Below, piece by piece: positions 50,370-62,076 of a DNA stretch of 64,000 nt (positions within the stretch are counted from its first letter, which is position 1; every line of letters begins with the position of its first letter). Made by a program: the position numbers and the translations under genes. The DNA is from Lingula anatina. Its lineage: Eukaryota > Brachiopoda > Lingulata > Lingulida > Lingulidae. The stretch is taken from the NCBI RefSeq assembly GCF_001039355.2, contig NW_019776013.1:336207-400206 (forward strand). Direction: 5' to 3'. The notes below the pieces were generated by a model. That model saw only the letters and a program-made list of their open reading frames with translations. It was not told where the DNA came from and searched no databases.

Positions 50370-51700
50370 ATGACACAGCGGTTTCGACTGATGTCCCCAT
50401 GCCCTGTCAAAGATTGCCCTAATGGGTAAGTTAGAATGCAAACGATTGCACAGTCGATATGACGATATAGGGTGTAACTTTAGAAAAGAACAGAGAGAAT
50501 TTTAATATGCCGGCCATGATCTTTAAGCCTTGATTACATTTGCTATGCGTTGTCAGCACATGCTCGTGTACTACCCGCAAATCTCTTTTCGTGCGGGATA
50601 GACGTTGGTCGTGACTAATGATACAAACCGTACGGATTCACATCCTTCGTAGCTTCTGCGATTTTGTCAAGCTTAAAACTTTGACAAATTTTTGAAATCG
50701 TAAGCCCGTATAGGCCGTAGTATTATCGTAAATGGCATTTCACAGTTCCCTTACGGGCATTGTTTAGTGGACTTCCGGTGATCTTGATAACTGTTTTGGA
50801 GCTCTTTCCCTTCCTTAAGCGACGGTCACTCACAACCGGACGCACAGATTTGAGAATGGTACGTCCCCTGCTAATTTTGCGTGCAGTAGAATCCGTGGAG
50901 GTCGTAGAGGTAGAGGAAAGTCTGCCTTGCGAGTTGTGACTGATGCTTCACTTGGTGGTTTACGGTAAGGTACATGTATACATGTTTTCCTTACTCTGTC
51001 AACATTGGGGGAAAATCGTTGCACCAACAACGTATCGATCTGCACGGTAGGAAACTGCACTGGGACTGAACGGCTCCGTGCGATCAATTGTCAACTGAAA
51101 AACATATTTTTCTTACGTGACCCGAAGGTCATGTCGGAAAATGACATGGCACCGGCACGCAATGTACACAGTGTACTTGTCGTAGGCAGTAGCTACTTAC
51201 AATGTCAAAAAATGTAACGGAATATCGTAGCAAATGTATTCAACCCCCCCCCCCCCCCAAAAAAAAAAAAAAAAAAAAAAGTATTGCAGGCAAAACTAGA
51301 CAAAAACTAGACAAAAACTATTTTGCCTTTAACATCATAACAAATTATTTAATCATTTTCTTGCATGGGTAAAGGTGAATCCTTTTTCTAACATCTTATT
51401 ATCATTTTTTACAGTCAGAGTAAATTGATTAAATGGGTGTGTTTAGAAGACAGAGACGCCATGTACATCAACGAGAACGGCATACTGTCGTGTACGCACT
51501 ATAAACACGTCGACAAAATTGTCAACTGGAAATTCGACTGCGGGAACCGAGACGGACCACACAAATTCGAACATCTCCAAAGTCCCGACTATGAGGGATT
51601 TTCTCATGCAATGGCAACGGCATTACCACACATGAAAGAAGCCGGGGCAGACTGGATTGTCACTTTAGTTAACGCGATAAGAACTCAGTTTGGGAAGTGA
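50370..51700 (+). CDS. gene Y copy 3, 113-residue Cys/His-rich protein
   Basis: Third full-length Y paralog. Exons 50370-50425 and 51415-51700 (donor GTAAGT at 50426, acceptor TTTTTTACAG at 51414, phase 2). It is the most diverged copy: the N-terminus reads MTQRFRLMSPCPVKDCPN, so the first cysteine (C9) is Ser while C11, C16, C28, C45, H50 and C61 remain; H47 is kept in CTHYKH. C-terminus VNAIRTQFGK. The ~990 bp intron contains a C-run/A-run (51246-51280) and a GC-richer block (50830-51200) of unknown nature. No partner X gene lies upstream. Function unknown. Confidence 0.82.
51246..51280. repeat. poly-C followed by poly-A
   Basis: About 16 C then about 21 A, in the Y3 intron; length probably uncertain in the assembly. 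Confidence 0.85.
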
Positions 51701-52895
51701 CAAAGCCCTTGAATAATTGACAAATAATATAACTGAAACTGATTATACATGTAACTGTGAGGTGAACGTCTGTGTTGTAATTGCATTATGAAAATATAAA
51801 AAGCTGGCGGGTTTTAACATGGTGAGAGAGTCGAAACGACACGTGTAAGTGCTGAAAAGGAGGCCGATCTCAGAGCTAGATCTCATTTATTATTAAAATC
51901 TTTTTATTTGTGTAATTACATGTAAGGACTGCTGGACGTTAAAACTACCCGATGTACAACTTGCAAAACTATTTTAAACGTATTATGTGCAGATTTATAA
52001 ATTTAATTTTTGCATAGCTTTGGGTGAAATATACATTACATTACTTACATGCTCCTGTGATGTGAAAGAAATTTCGAGCTTTTTTTCTTTACTTTTTGCT
52101 GTATTTGTTATCTTTTGAAACACTAAAATACATGTATAAATCGAGTCATTTTGGTTTTGTAAAGGATTAAACAATAAAATATTTTCCCTCAATGAACGGA
52201 CAACAGGACAAATATCTGGCTTATAAAACATCAGAGTTCCATTGATATGAATTGTACAGTTTCCATTACTGTATACAATAGCCCCAAAGACACTATACTA
52301 CATGTATATATAGAAGAGATACAAAATCATTGTTGCTTTAAGATATTGGTCTACATTAGCCTATCATATCATTCTATCACTTTTGTATACTATTTCTTTT
52401 TTTTTATATACTGTGTTGAACTTTTTGGACTCTATTGAGGATTTGTGACTGCCTATTTCTGAGCATTACATGTATATGTTAGTATCATAAGGCCCGTCGT
52501 ATTTAGAAGGGTGAAAAACACTTGAACCAATTTATGAGTAAATTGTAAGGATACAACAGTAGGGTTGAAATTGTAAATACAAATTATAATTATTCTTATA
52601 TTGAATATACAAAGGATTCTTTCGTGATCAATAAAGTTTATTTGTTATATTATTCCACATTATTATTTCTTTCAGTCGTCGGTTTAAGATACAGTCCTTG
52701 AAGTAGAGGAACTCTCATAAATTTTCTAATTTATGCAACCATGTCGGAGAAGACATGTTTTAGTGTTGTTATACATGTTTGCATGAAATGGTACCTGTGC
52801 CGTAGTCACATTTCTGCAAAAAAAATTATAACTGATGCAAAAAATACTTTCGGGTAAATGGAATAATAATGATTGTTAACCAACATTTTATAAAT

Positions 52896-52976
52896 ACTGA
52901 CTTCACCTGTGAAGTCATCGAGCACGACGAGAGCTATAGGGGTTCACACTTTGGCAGTTTTGGATTTGAGTAGTCT
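52896..52976 (+). pseudogene. duplicated short coding-like fragment, copy 1
   Basis: Reads TDFTCEVIEHDESYRGSHF then GSFGFE and a stop TAG. The same frame is open in the copy at 54409 with only three amino-acid differences and a Tyr in place of this stop. Parent gene not identified. Confidence 0.4.
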
Positions 52977-53689
52977 TTGCCATTTCTAATGGCCACTGTG
53001 GAGTTGCCCCGGGTACTGTAAGACAACATGAACAGTCTGGAGAAGCAAGACCCTAGAGGAGGGGATGGCATTAAAAAACACAACAAAATGTAACATTTGG
53101 CAAAGCAATAGCGGTGACGCGATTTTCGAAAAAAAATAATAAAATAAATTATTTTGCTGATAATCCCACCGAGAAGACAGCACTATGAGATGAAAGGGCA
53201 GTATGACGTGCATGGCACCATGGCGGGATAGCTTTACTGACTCATTTTAAGTTTGATCTTTTGCGATTCACTTCATATCAGCGTAGCTGGTAAAAGATAG
53301 AGATCAATGACCATCCACGCCTAAGCATCATTTTAAGAACCTTTAAATGAAGAGTAAGGAAGTGTTATCGACGAGGAAGACATTATGATAACGACCAGCA
53401 AAAGTTGTTGCCACTTATGCGAAACTATACCGGCTTTTTATGCAAAAAGTCATTTGCCGGGACCGACGAGAGCCTGCAGTCGTTTTCGCACCTTCCCGAT
53501 CACGTGACCAGCTCGTATCCGAGGAGAGGGTGACATGCCTCGTCCGGGATTTGAGCTCGTGACTCGTTACCATGGTGGATGATTGGTACCGATTGCGCCG
53601 TGAGTGACCCACCAACCCTCCGTGGGTACGATTTTCCTCTTATAGTAACCAAAGAAAAATTTTAGAAATAATTTCCCGCAACAAAAAAT

Positions 53690-53775
53690 CGTGCTGGACG
53701 TTCTAGAATTCGAACCCACGACGGTGTCTCTAGCTTCGTCCCAGTCAGCGGAGTTACCACGGAACCGCGGAAGCT
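53690..53775 (-). repeat. tRNA-like unit (SINE-derived)
   Basis: On the minus strand, A-box-like TGGTAACTCCG and B-box GGTTCGAATTC about 40 bp apart. Acceptor pairing is poor, so a tRNA-derived repeat is more likely than a tRNA gene. Confidence 0.4.
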
Positions 53776-54408
53776 TCGTTGAAAAGCTTTACATCAAATG
53801 CAAACTTTCTGCCTAGTCATGAAGAAGGCCAGTTTGGATGCACATGTAAATGTCCGAAAATACAATCGATAGCCCTTGGGCCGTAAAAAAATGAATTTCA
53901 TCCCGCACAACGCCTTTCCCCGAACATCGTATTATCATTAAACGTTGAAGTAGATGATGTACACGAGACCTTGGTTGAGAAGCCGACACGGAACGTTCCT
54001 AGATAGATTCCTTTTTTTTTACTATGACTTTGTTTTGAGCTGAGATTTAGTTTGGTATCACCTATGACGTTAAAAAGCACAGGAGGGCGATTTTAGTTTT
54101 AGCAAGCCCCTGAAAAGAGGGAATCATTAAAAAACGTTCAAATGTGTTAAAGCTGGTGCGTTTTCCTATCAAGCAATTGCAACCATGTGGATTTTGACAA
54201 AGACAACATATTTGGCGACAATTCCGCCGAGAGGATACTTTCTTTTTCTGCTGAACGCGGTTTACAGGCGGTATGACGTGGTGCCAAAGCGGAAAAGCTA
54301 CCGAAACAATATCAAGTTTGGTCGGTTTTATTGATAAGACTGCCCTGACCGTAACTAGCCAGATGATTTCTGATGCTTTTACTTTCATTTTGGTTGACAG
54401 TGAGATTA

Positions 54409-54490
54409 CGTCTGACTTCACCTGTGAAGTTATCGAGCACGACGAGAGCTATAGCGGTTCACAATTTGGCAGTTTTGGATTTGAGTATTT
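54409..54490 (+). pseudogene. duplicated short coding-like fragment, copy 2
   Basis: Counterpart of 52896-52976 in an open frame that spans 54273-54527. It encodes SDFTCEVIEHDESYSGSQF then GSFGFEYF. Could be an exon or relic of an unknown gene. No known domain recognised. Confidence 0.4.
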
Positions 54491-54531
54491 TTGTCCTTGT
54501 GAAATCTCTCTTTTATCTTTTATATAGGATA

Positions 54532-54532
<1 letters not shown>

Positions 54533-54578
<46 letters not shown>

Positions 54579-54600
54579 GTGCGTGTGTGAGAGAGAGAGA
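54533..54600. repeat. (CT)n - GTGT - (GA)n microsatellite
   Basis: A CT tract followed by a short GT stretch and a GA tract, so the two ends can pair as a hairpin. It lies just upstream of the Z promoter copy. Confidence 0.9.
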
Positions 54601-54644
54601 AAGCAGAAAGGATCCATTTTAAACACCTGTAAAATCATTTCTCG

Positions 54645-54854
54645 TTCATCCCACATGGCATACTCAGGTGTACACTGGCACAGCAACCCAGATACACCGC
54701 TATATTTAGACTACCATCTCATGCGAGATTTCTGAGCCTGCCGTTCTTAACGGCGAATATTTTCTTGGCACAGGCAATAAGTGCAGCAGAAACAGACTGG
54801 CTCGGATTGTATATTGCTCTCTTAGTTCTAAGTTCGACGTTTGCCATAATGCAG
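54645..54854 (+). promoter_or_regulatory. gene Z promoter and untranslated first exon
   Basis: Conserved with 25985-26209 in front of the Z pseudogene, including CAGCAACCCAGATACACCGC, the TATA-like CTATATTTAGAC and a first-exon end GCCATAATGCAG followed by the donor GTAGGT at 54855. Joining to the acceptor at 55372 leaves the only in-frame start in exon 2, so this exon is taken as 5' UTR. Confidence 0.6.
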
Positions 54855-55394
54855 GTAGGTGGCTTAACTCAAATTCTTTGATAACGGTAGACAAGCTTTG
54901 TGAGGAGCTGTTTGCTGTTTGGGTTATACCAAGGTATTGACTTTGCAGAGAATTCCACGTTAAATCGTTTGCAGTGGTGAGTGCCTTGTCAGCTAACTTA
55001 CAGAACATCCTAATACTAGTGTAACTGCAAAATTCACGAGTACCAGTTCTTTGTGGCCTGCGGACTACTTTATATTTGTACTCAAACAGTGGAATACAAA
55101 TAAAGCAGGCACTAGACTACAAAATACTTCCCACTCAAGATCAGCTGTTGTAGCCAATTTCCAATTTTCTCTGTGATAGCAGATTGAATTTGCATAATAT
55201 ATTCTAATCAGAAGGTCTTCGATATTCATCTATTTGTTTGGGTTTTCTTGAACGACGTGTTGTGATTGTGCGGGTACTTTCGCGTGAGTGTGAATGGGTG
55301 CGCGTGTCGTTGAGTAGTCTACGTAGATGGTATGCAAATCATATTGGTGCTATGCAATACTCATATTTTCAGACAAAGGCTATTGCATGACCTA

Positions 55395-58181
55395 ATGAAT
55401 CCAAGCGAACAATTTAACAAGGGTGTCGAAGGGGATGATGCCGTTGCAAGCACTGAAGAGAGTACTCAAAGCGAACAGCGTGCAAGCCAAATAAATCGGC
55501 CGAATAATGCTGATATGCCTGATCACTCACATGCAGCCTCCGTAACACATGATGTGGTCTCCGGTGAGGCAAATGGGGCCTCTTTCTTGACAGATGTAAC
55601 AGGACATTTTGGTCAGGTACAGGGTGAAATAGACCCATTTCAGTTCGAAACTGGATCAGAAGTGGGTCAATTTCCAAATTGCCATGAATGCAGTGGTTCC
55701 CCTGGCGTTACTTCTTCGTTTTCAATACTATCATCCAACACGGAAAATAAAACGTCGCCAATACCTGTAGGCGTTGATGACGAAATGAGCGACAAGCTAC
55801 AGCAATTTTCACTCCAGGGTGATGCAATGAATGTAATAGAGCCGCAAGCCACTTTTTCAACTACTGCAACCACTGAAACATACCAGAGTTTGGACCCGGC
55901 ATCAGAATCAGCTGTCTCTGTCGATACAAAGAACGAAACTCCACGACAATTGCCAACTGCATTAAATTTAGTGAGTGAAATAATTACACTGCCCTCGGCT
56001 ACTGGAGTAACTGAAAATTTAACAGACGTTTTGAGCTCAATGAAGACAAGTACTAAAATGTCAACGAGTATCACTGCTCCATCACCCGATGAAAAGGAAA
56101 AACATTCTCCGTTTTGGTTTGATGAATTGTCTGATAGAATAGAAGAATTCAAAAGGGTGTGTCGTTCGTTTTTCTCTGACGACGAAGAAGAGCACCCGCA
56201 AGAGTCACATCAGGGAACGGAAACACCTGGGCACGAGGATGAAAATATCATGCCATTTGCCAATGTTTCAAGCAGACTTGACTCACTGTCTGAAACAGTG
56301 CAGGAATTGAAAAATGCCTGCCGTTCGTGTTCATCAGACATGGAAAATGATTCTGCATTGGCTACGGATGAGAGGAATCGCGAAACAAACACTTCTGGAT
56401 TAGACAACGAATCAGCCACCGCGACCGCCAGTTCTTCAGTGATAGAAAGCAGTGAGCAAGTACCAGAGAGTGTGCCGCAGGAGATAAGGAATGCCCCAAA
56501 CGACGCATGCACAGACGATGGAACTGACAGTCCCATTGGAGCACAAGAGCAGCAGATGTTTTCAGGTGAAGAAGAGCCAGGTGGAAATGCTTCAAACGAA
56601 AACAATCAAAATGATGCCTTTAAAACACCTGAGTGTGAAGAACCAAAAAATTCTTCTCTTACAGACACCACACTTGCAAAAGTCGTGAACGATCCCAAAG
56701 AAAAGTTCCTGTCTGCCGAACAAATCAAAGCACTTAAAAAGCAACTAGAAATGCCCGACACATTAAAAGAGTATTTATTTACAGACACGGTTTCTATGGA
56801 CATTCAACGTCTTTTGGCCGATGCCATAACCTGCAAGGCTCCGTTACCAGACATCGAACGCATCTTGGCAGCAGGTGCTGAAGTAAACGTACCGGTCTCT
56901 AAGGGACTGAAGCCACTGCACTACGCTGCATACATCAATGACGCAACTTACGTTACGTTTCTTTTGGACAGGGGTGCTCACGTCAATACTCAAGATGACG
57001 TGGGGTATACGCCATTACATTTGTGTGCACGACATGGCCATTATGAAACAATGCAGATTCTCATAGACAACGGAGCGATAGTGAATTTTTGCGATGGAGG
57101 TTTGGATATCCCGGAAGGTTTACAAACTATAGGGTACCTAACACTGGAACCTTTGAACCTTGCCATTGAAAACAACAACGTAGACTGTGTGAGATTGTTA
57201 TTGGAACATGGTGCCAACCCAGAAAACCAATATATCCTCGGTACAGAGATTAACCTTGTGCCCCTGGAGTACACCAAGTGCCTTGAGCTGCTCCTCATGT
57301 ATGGAGCCAATCCCAACGTGTTTAGTCGAAGTGGCATCACGCCAATAATGAAAGCCTGCAAGGAACGGCAACCAGACGCTCTGAAACTCTTGATTGAATA
57401 CGGGGCAGATGTCAACATGCAGTGTCCACCACGGTTTGAACAGAAAACAGCTCTTCACATTGCAATTTTAGTAGGCTGTATGGAGATGGTACAAATTCTC
57501 GTCGAGGCGGGTGCTAGTTTGAAAAGACCTGAGAATTTCCGTGGAGGGGCTCTGAATACTGCCGTTGTACACGGTCGACCAGAAGTTTGCCGGTATCTAA
57601 TAAAACACGGCGCAGACGTCAACGAGCCAAATGAAGAGGACTGCCCGCCACTGTTGGTTGCATGTGCCGCATCGCGCTTGCGCAACAGACAAGAAATAAT
57701 TCAGCTTCTTTTGGAAAATGGTGCAAATCACCTGTTTTACAATGAACGAATTTCCTATGCTATCCCAGGTTTGACGCCGCTCGTGGAGTACCTAGCAAAT
57801 GCAGAGATTCCGGAGTATGAAATTGTGCATCTTCTTGTAAAACACGGCGCCAGGGTGCATTTCAAGATTCCGACAAAAATGCTTCGTCTCTTAGACCCTT
57901 ATGGTGTACTAAAACATTTGGTTTCTATTCAGACAAAGCCAAACATTTTGAACCTATTGGTTGAAGCGGCAGAGTGTTATGACACCGAAAAAATACTTCG
58001 AGATAGGTCGTATCCCGAGATGCAGCGCGCCATATTATCGTCTGCGTGTGTCACACCAGCGTCATTAAAACATCAATCGAGAATTATAATTCGGAGACAT
58101 TTGTATGAGTTGCCTATATCGAACCCCATTAAACAGCTTCCCTTGCCCCCGTTATTGAAAAGCTATTTGTTGTTTGAATGA
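55395..58181 (+). CDS. gene Z: ankyrin-repeat SOCS-box (ASB-like) protein with long N-terminal extension
   Basis: Probable substrate adaptor of an Elongin B/C-Cullin 5 ubiquitin ligase, 928 residues. The start is the ATG at 55395 (MNPSEQFNKG), conserved in the pseudogene; acceptor TTTTCAG ends at 55372. Residues 1-480 are acidic, Ser/Thr-rich and probably disordered, with two related helical motifs, FDELSDRIEEFKRVCRSFF and SRLDSLSETVQELKNACRS. About nine ankyrin repeats follow (residues ~490-825; GLKPLHYAAYINDATYVTFL, GYTPLHLCARHGHYETMQIL, GADVN motifs). The last ~40 residues form a SOCS box: a BC-box-like SLKHQSRIIIRRHL and a Cul5-box-like LPLPPLLKSYLLFE. ASB proteins are usually 300-600 residues, so the N-terminal half is unusual. 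The coding sequence is one large exon. Target unknown. AATAAA at 58397 is a likely polyadenylation signal. Confidence 0.9.
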   Translation: MNPSEQFNKGVEGDDAVASTEESTQSEQRASQINRPNNADMPDHSHAASVTHDVVSGEANGASFLTDVTGHFGQVQGEIDPFQFETGSEVGQFPNCHECSGSPGVTSSFSILSSNTENKTSPIPVGVDDEMSDKLQQFSLQGDAMNVIEPQATFSTTATTETYQSLDPASESAVSVDTKNETPRQLPTALNLVSEIITLPSATGVTENLTDVLSSMKTSTKMSTSITAPSPDEKEKHSPFWFDELSDRIEEFKRVCRSFFSDDEEEHPQESHQGTETPGHEDENIMPFANVSSRLDSLSETVQELKNACRSCSSDMENDSALATDERNRETNTSGLDNESATATASSSVIESSEQVPESVPQEIRNAPNDACTDDGTDSPIGAQEQQMFSGEEEPGGNASNENNQNDAFKTPECEEPKNSSLTDTTLAKVVNDPKEKFLSAEQIKALKKQLEMPDTLKEYLFTDTVSMDIQRLLADAITCKAPLPDIERILAAGAEVNVPVSKGLKPLHYAAYINDATYVTFLLDRGAHVNTQDDVGYTPLHLCARHGHYETMQILIDNGAIVNFCDGGLDIPEGLQTIGYLTLEPLNLAIENNNVDCVRLLLEHGANPENQYILGTEINLVPLEYTKCLELLLMYGANPNVFSRSGITPIMKACKERQPDALKLLIEYGADVNMQCPPRFEQKTALHIAILVGCMEMVQILVEAGASLKRPENFRGGALNTAVVHGRPEVCRYLIKHGADVNEPNEEDCPPLLVACAASRLRNRQEIIQLLLENGANHLFYNERISYAIPGLTPLVEYLANAEIPEYEIVHLLVKHGARVHFKIPTKMLRLLDPYGVLKHLVSIQTKPNILNLLVEAAECYDTEKILRDRSYPEMQRAILSSACVTPASLKHQSRIIIRRHLYELPISNPIKQLPLPPLLKSYLLFE

Positions 58182-58396
58182 AATAATAAATACTGCAGTT
58201 ATTGAATTTTTCTTATTTAGTTTTTGGGAACGTACACCCAGTTTTTCTTTTTATCATGTCAGTTTTTAGTGTTCCATTTGCATCCTTTTTTTACAAAAAT
58301 AATAATAATAATAATAATGTGTAATATGACGAAGACGCGATTCTGATTTTTCACATTCTGTCTTGATATTTTTCCAATGTTTTTATTTAAGATGTT

Positions 58397-58402
58397 AATA
58401 AA
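58397..58402 (+). terminator. probable polyadenylation signal of gene Z
   Basis: AATAAA about 215 bp after the Z stop codon, followed by T-rich sequence. Confidence 0.5.
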
Positions 58403-58589
58403 ATGTTTCCATACAACAATAGCTATACAGGTTTACCTTATTGGAATGATTTTTTATGTTACGTTTAGTTTGATCAAGATATCAAAATAATAGTCATGTA
58501 ACTTTGCCCGGAGGTTCAAACTCTCTAAAGGTATCAACGTAGAAGCATTCTAAAGTCCATAGTTTGACATTTAATTACTCTTTGACCAC

Positions 58590-58600
58590 AGGGGGCGCTA
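58590..58600. promoter_or_regulatory. CTCF-core-like motif downstream of Z
   Basis: AGGGGGCGCTA matches the CTCF core; the flanking CCAC is one base out of register with the full consensus. Possible boundary element (inference). Confidence 0.3.
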
Positions 58601-58698
58601 GTAGTCTCTCGCAAAATTATTTTCTTCTTCAATTCTGTAAACTTTCCTACAGGCCCCTGCCCAACATCCAAGCCATCTCTGGGCAAGGTTCGTTTGTC

Positions 58699-60386
58699 AG
58701 TACGGTACAGGTCATAACAAGTGAAAATTGGTCAGCAATGGCAAACGTCAGAACAACTGTGTCTTCGCTTTTTAAAACTTAGCCCCAATAAATTTGTTTC
58801 ATCTTAGGGGTTCTGTAACTACTCGTACATAAAGGGGCGATCTCAAAAGTTCACACAGATTAAAGCTTATTAATCAGCGCGAGGCCACCATACGTACCGC
58901 TCATTCCATGATATATGTTAAAGTTTTTGAAATGATCATCTTTTAAGACAGCTTCTCTTAATAGAGGTATTTATTTATTTATTTATCACTTTAAGCACGT
59001 ATCATATATAAATCAGGTGATTTCATTTACGTCAATGCTAGTGCCCAGGGACTTCAGAGTGTGGGTCCAAATGTCTGTAATCTAGTCGAATAAAGCAGCA
59101 CACTGGATAAATGCCACTCAATGCCGCCAAGAACGATTATTGGTAGACGTTACTAGTGATTTAGCTAACAATAAATCACCAGACACTGACGGCTTTGTAA
59201 TAGACCCGATCCAAATGTTCTTCTGATTTTGTAAATCCTCTGCCTGGAATACTTTTCACTGGAAAATTGATTTGCCGCCTTATCGTTGTGATGTGCATCG
59301 TCTAGCGCCCACAAGCATGTACATGTTGATGAGCACCCGTAGTTGGAGAGATTTTTGGATACGTTTAGATGTTAAAAAAGTCCAAATGTATGCCTCTTGT
59401 ATTTAACACGAATATAATCTTATTTTCGGCTTATTACTGTTTTTTCATAATGTCACATATAAATATTTAGTAAGCCTCGAAGCTTCTGCAGAATTCAGAG
59501 TGAAATAACAGGGCAATATCCGACAAATGCCGACTATCGAGCAAAAAAACGGAATATGTGTTGTAAATTACCATCGGGCTTCACATATTCCTTTAAAGGC
59601 ACACAAAGTTCGTCCTTCGGTACATACTGTACATAACAATTTCTTATCTTTACTGTCACGATTAATATTCACTTAATCTATGTATTCTTATCATAATGGT
59701 CACCCAAAGATTAGAAAGTTTAAAACTCAAAGAATGGATTCATGGGTCGTTATAATTTGTAGCAGCTTTTTAATATGGTATAAAAGTGTTAACAGTGGTA
59801 GTTGAAATGTCCCGAAAATTTACGTTTTGGCTTTTAAAAGGCCCCACCGTCCGAGTGTGCCTCCAAAAATAGCATGTCTTAAAAGTGCACATCCGCGGCA
59901 CGGAAAGTACTTCCAACTGTGAGCCATTACAAGTACAGATGTCACTGTTAAGAATCATCTATCTATATACTGATCTTGAGAAAATCGTCCAAACCGAAGA
60001 AACCATCGTGCTGTAATCAATTGTGACTAGATCTGCCAATATCGTTTCACAGTTTTATTCATCTTTGTCAAAAAACCTGAGGAAATTGAAATAACTGACA
60101 TCTGAACACCCACAAAATATTATCCCCGGAGAAGATGAATTAAAAACTGCAATTTTACCACATACTTCTGAAGTAAACAAAAACCTTTAGTTTCTGACAC
60201 GCAATCACAAAAATAATAATTACTAGAGAAGATTATTTTTAGATTCCAACCGAGCCACCATACCGGATGTTATAAGAAAAAAGTCTAAAAATAACAGTTC
60301 AGCACAGAATTTTTTATCCCAAGAAAAAAGTGAATATAAGACTATAAATGGGAGTCTATGCCAGATATTTTAAAACAAAAAAAAAA
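58699..60386. repeat. 1.69-kb direct duplication, copy 1
   Basis: Identical to 60388-62076 as far as I can read except one C/T change (59842 versus 61531). The copies meet at the single N at 60387. No gene seen inside. Confidence 0.95.
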
Positions 60387-60387
60387 N

Positions 60388-62076
60388 AGTACGGTACAGG
60401 TCATAACAAGTGAAAATTGGTCAGCAATGGCAAACGTCAGAACAACTGTGTCTTCGCTTTTTAAAACTTAGCCCCAATAAATTTGTTTCATCTTAGGGGT
60501 TCTGTAACTACTCGTACATAAAGGGGCGATCTCAAAAGTTCACACAGATTAAAGCTTATTAATCAGCGCGAGGCCACCATACGTACCGCTCATTCCATGA
60601 TATATGTTAAAGTTTTTGAAATGATCATCTTTTAAGACAGCTTCTCTTAATAGAGGTATTTATTTATTTATTTATCACTTTAAGCACGTATCATATATAA
60701 ATCAGGTGATTTCATTTACGTCAATGCTAGTGCCCAGGGACTTCAGAGTGTGGGTCCAAATGTCTGTAATCTAGTCGAATAAAGCAGCACACTGGATAAA
60801 TGCCACTCAATGCCGCCAAGAACGATTATTGGTAGACGTTACTAGTGATTTAGCTAACAATAAATCACCAGACACTGACGGCTTTGTAATAGACCCGATC
60901 CAAATGTTCTTCTGATTTTGTAAATCCTCTGCCTGGAATACTTTTCACTGGAAAATTGATTTGCCGCCTTATCGTTGTGATGTGCATCGTCTAGCGCCCA
61001 CAAGCATGTACATGTTGATGAGCACCCGTAGTTGGAGAGATTTTTGGATACGTTTAGATGTTAAAAAAGTCCAAATGTATGCCTCTTGTATTTAACACGA
61101 ATATAATCTTATTTTCGGCTTATTACTGTTTTTTCATAATGTCACATATAAATATTTAGTAAGCCTCGAAGCTTCTGCAGAATTCAGAGTGAAATAACAG
61201 GGCAATATCCGACAAATGCCGACTATCGAGCAAAAAAACGGAATATGTGTTGTAAATTACCATCGGGCTTCACATATTCCTTTAAAGGCACACAAAGTTC
61301 GTCCTTCGGTACATACTGTACATAACAATTTCTTATCTTTACTGTCACGATTAATATTCACTTAATCTATGTATTCTTATCATAATGGTCACCCAAAGAT
61401 TAGAAAGTTTAAAACTCAAAGAATGGATTCATGGGTCGTTATAATTTGTAGCAGCTTTTTAATATGGTATAAAAGTGTTAACAGTGGTAGTTGAAATGTC
61501 CCGAAAATTTACGTTTTGGCTTTTAAAAGGTCCCACCGTCCGAGTGTGCCTCCAAAAATAGCATGTCTTAAAAGTGCACATCCGCGGCACGGAAAGTACT
61601 TCCAACTGTGAGCCATTACAAGTACAGATGTCACTGTTAAGAATCATCTATCTATATACTGATCTTGAGAAAATCGTCCAAACCGAAGAAACCATCGTGC
61701 TGTAATCAATTGTGACTAGATCTGCCAATATCGTTTCACAGTTTTATTCATCTTTGTCAAAAAACCTGAGGAAATTGAAATAACTGACATCTGAACACCC
61801 ACAAAATATTATCCCCGGAGAAGATGAATTAAAAACTGCAATTTTACCACATACTTCTGAAGTAAACAAAAACCTTTAGTTTCTGACACGCAATCACAAA
61901 AATAATAATTACTAGAGAAGATTATTTTTAGATTCCAACCGAGCCACCATACCGGATGTTATAAGAAAAAAGTCTAAAAATAACAGTTCAGCACAGAATT
62001 TTTTATCCCAAGAAAAAAGTGAATATAAGACTATAAATGGGAGTCTATGCCAGATATTTTAAAACAAAAAAAAAAA
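60388..62076. repeat. 1.69-kb direct duplication, copy 2
   Basis: See 58699-60386. Near-identity and the N at the junction point to two haplotypes or overlapping contigs placed in tandem by the assembler. Confidence 0.95.

Larger units (their letters stand above)
51701..54532. other. region between Y3 and Z, no intact gene
   Basis: AATAAA at about 52630 could end the Y3 transcript. Two segments, 52896-52976 and 54409-54490, are copies of each other. Minus-strand tRNA-like units with B-box GGTTCGAATTC lie at about 53690-53770 and a weaker one at about 53530-53610. Otherwise nothing recognised. Confidence 0.5.

Noticed and set aside
54836..55394. Z translation starting at the ATGCAG of the first exon
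   Set aside because: Splicing that exon to the acceptor at 55372 puts this ATG in a frame that stops after a few codons, so the start at 55395 is preferred.
59770..61647. Two identical 62-codon minus-strand frames
   Set aside because: They belong to the near-identical duplicated segment and have no protein-like features.
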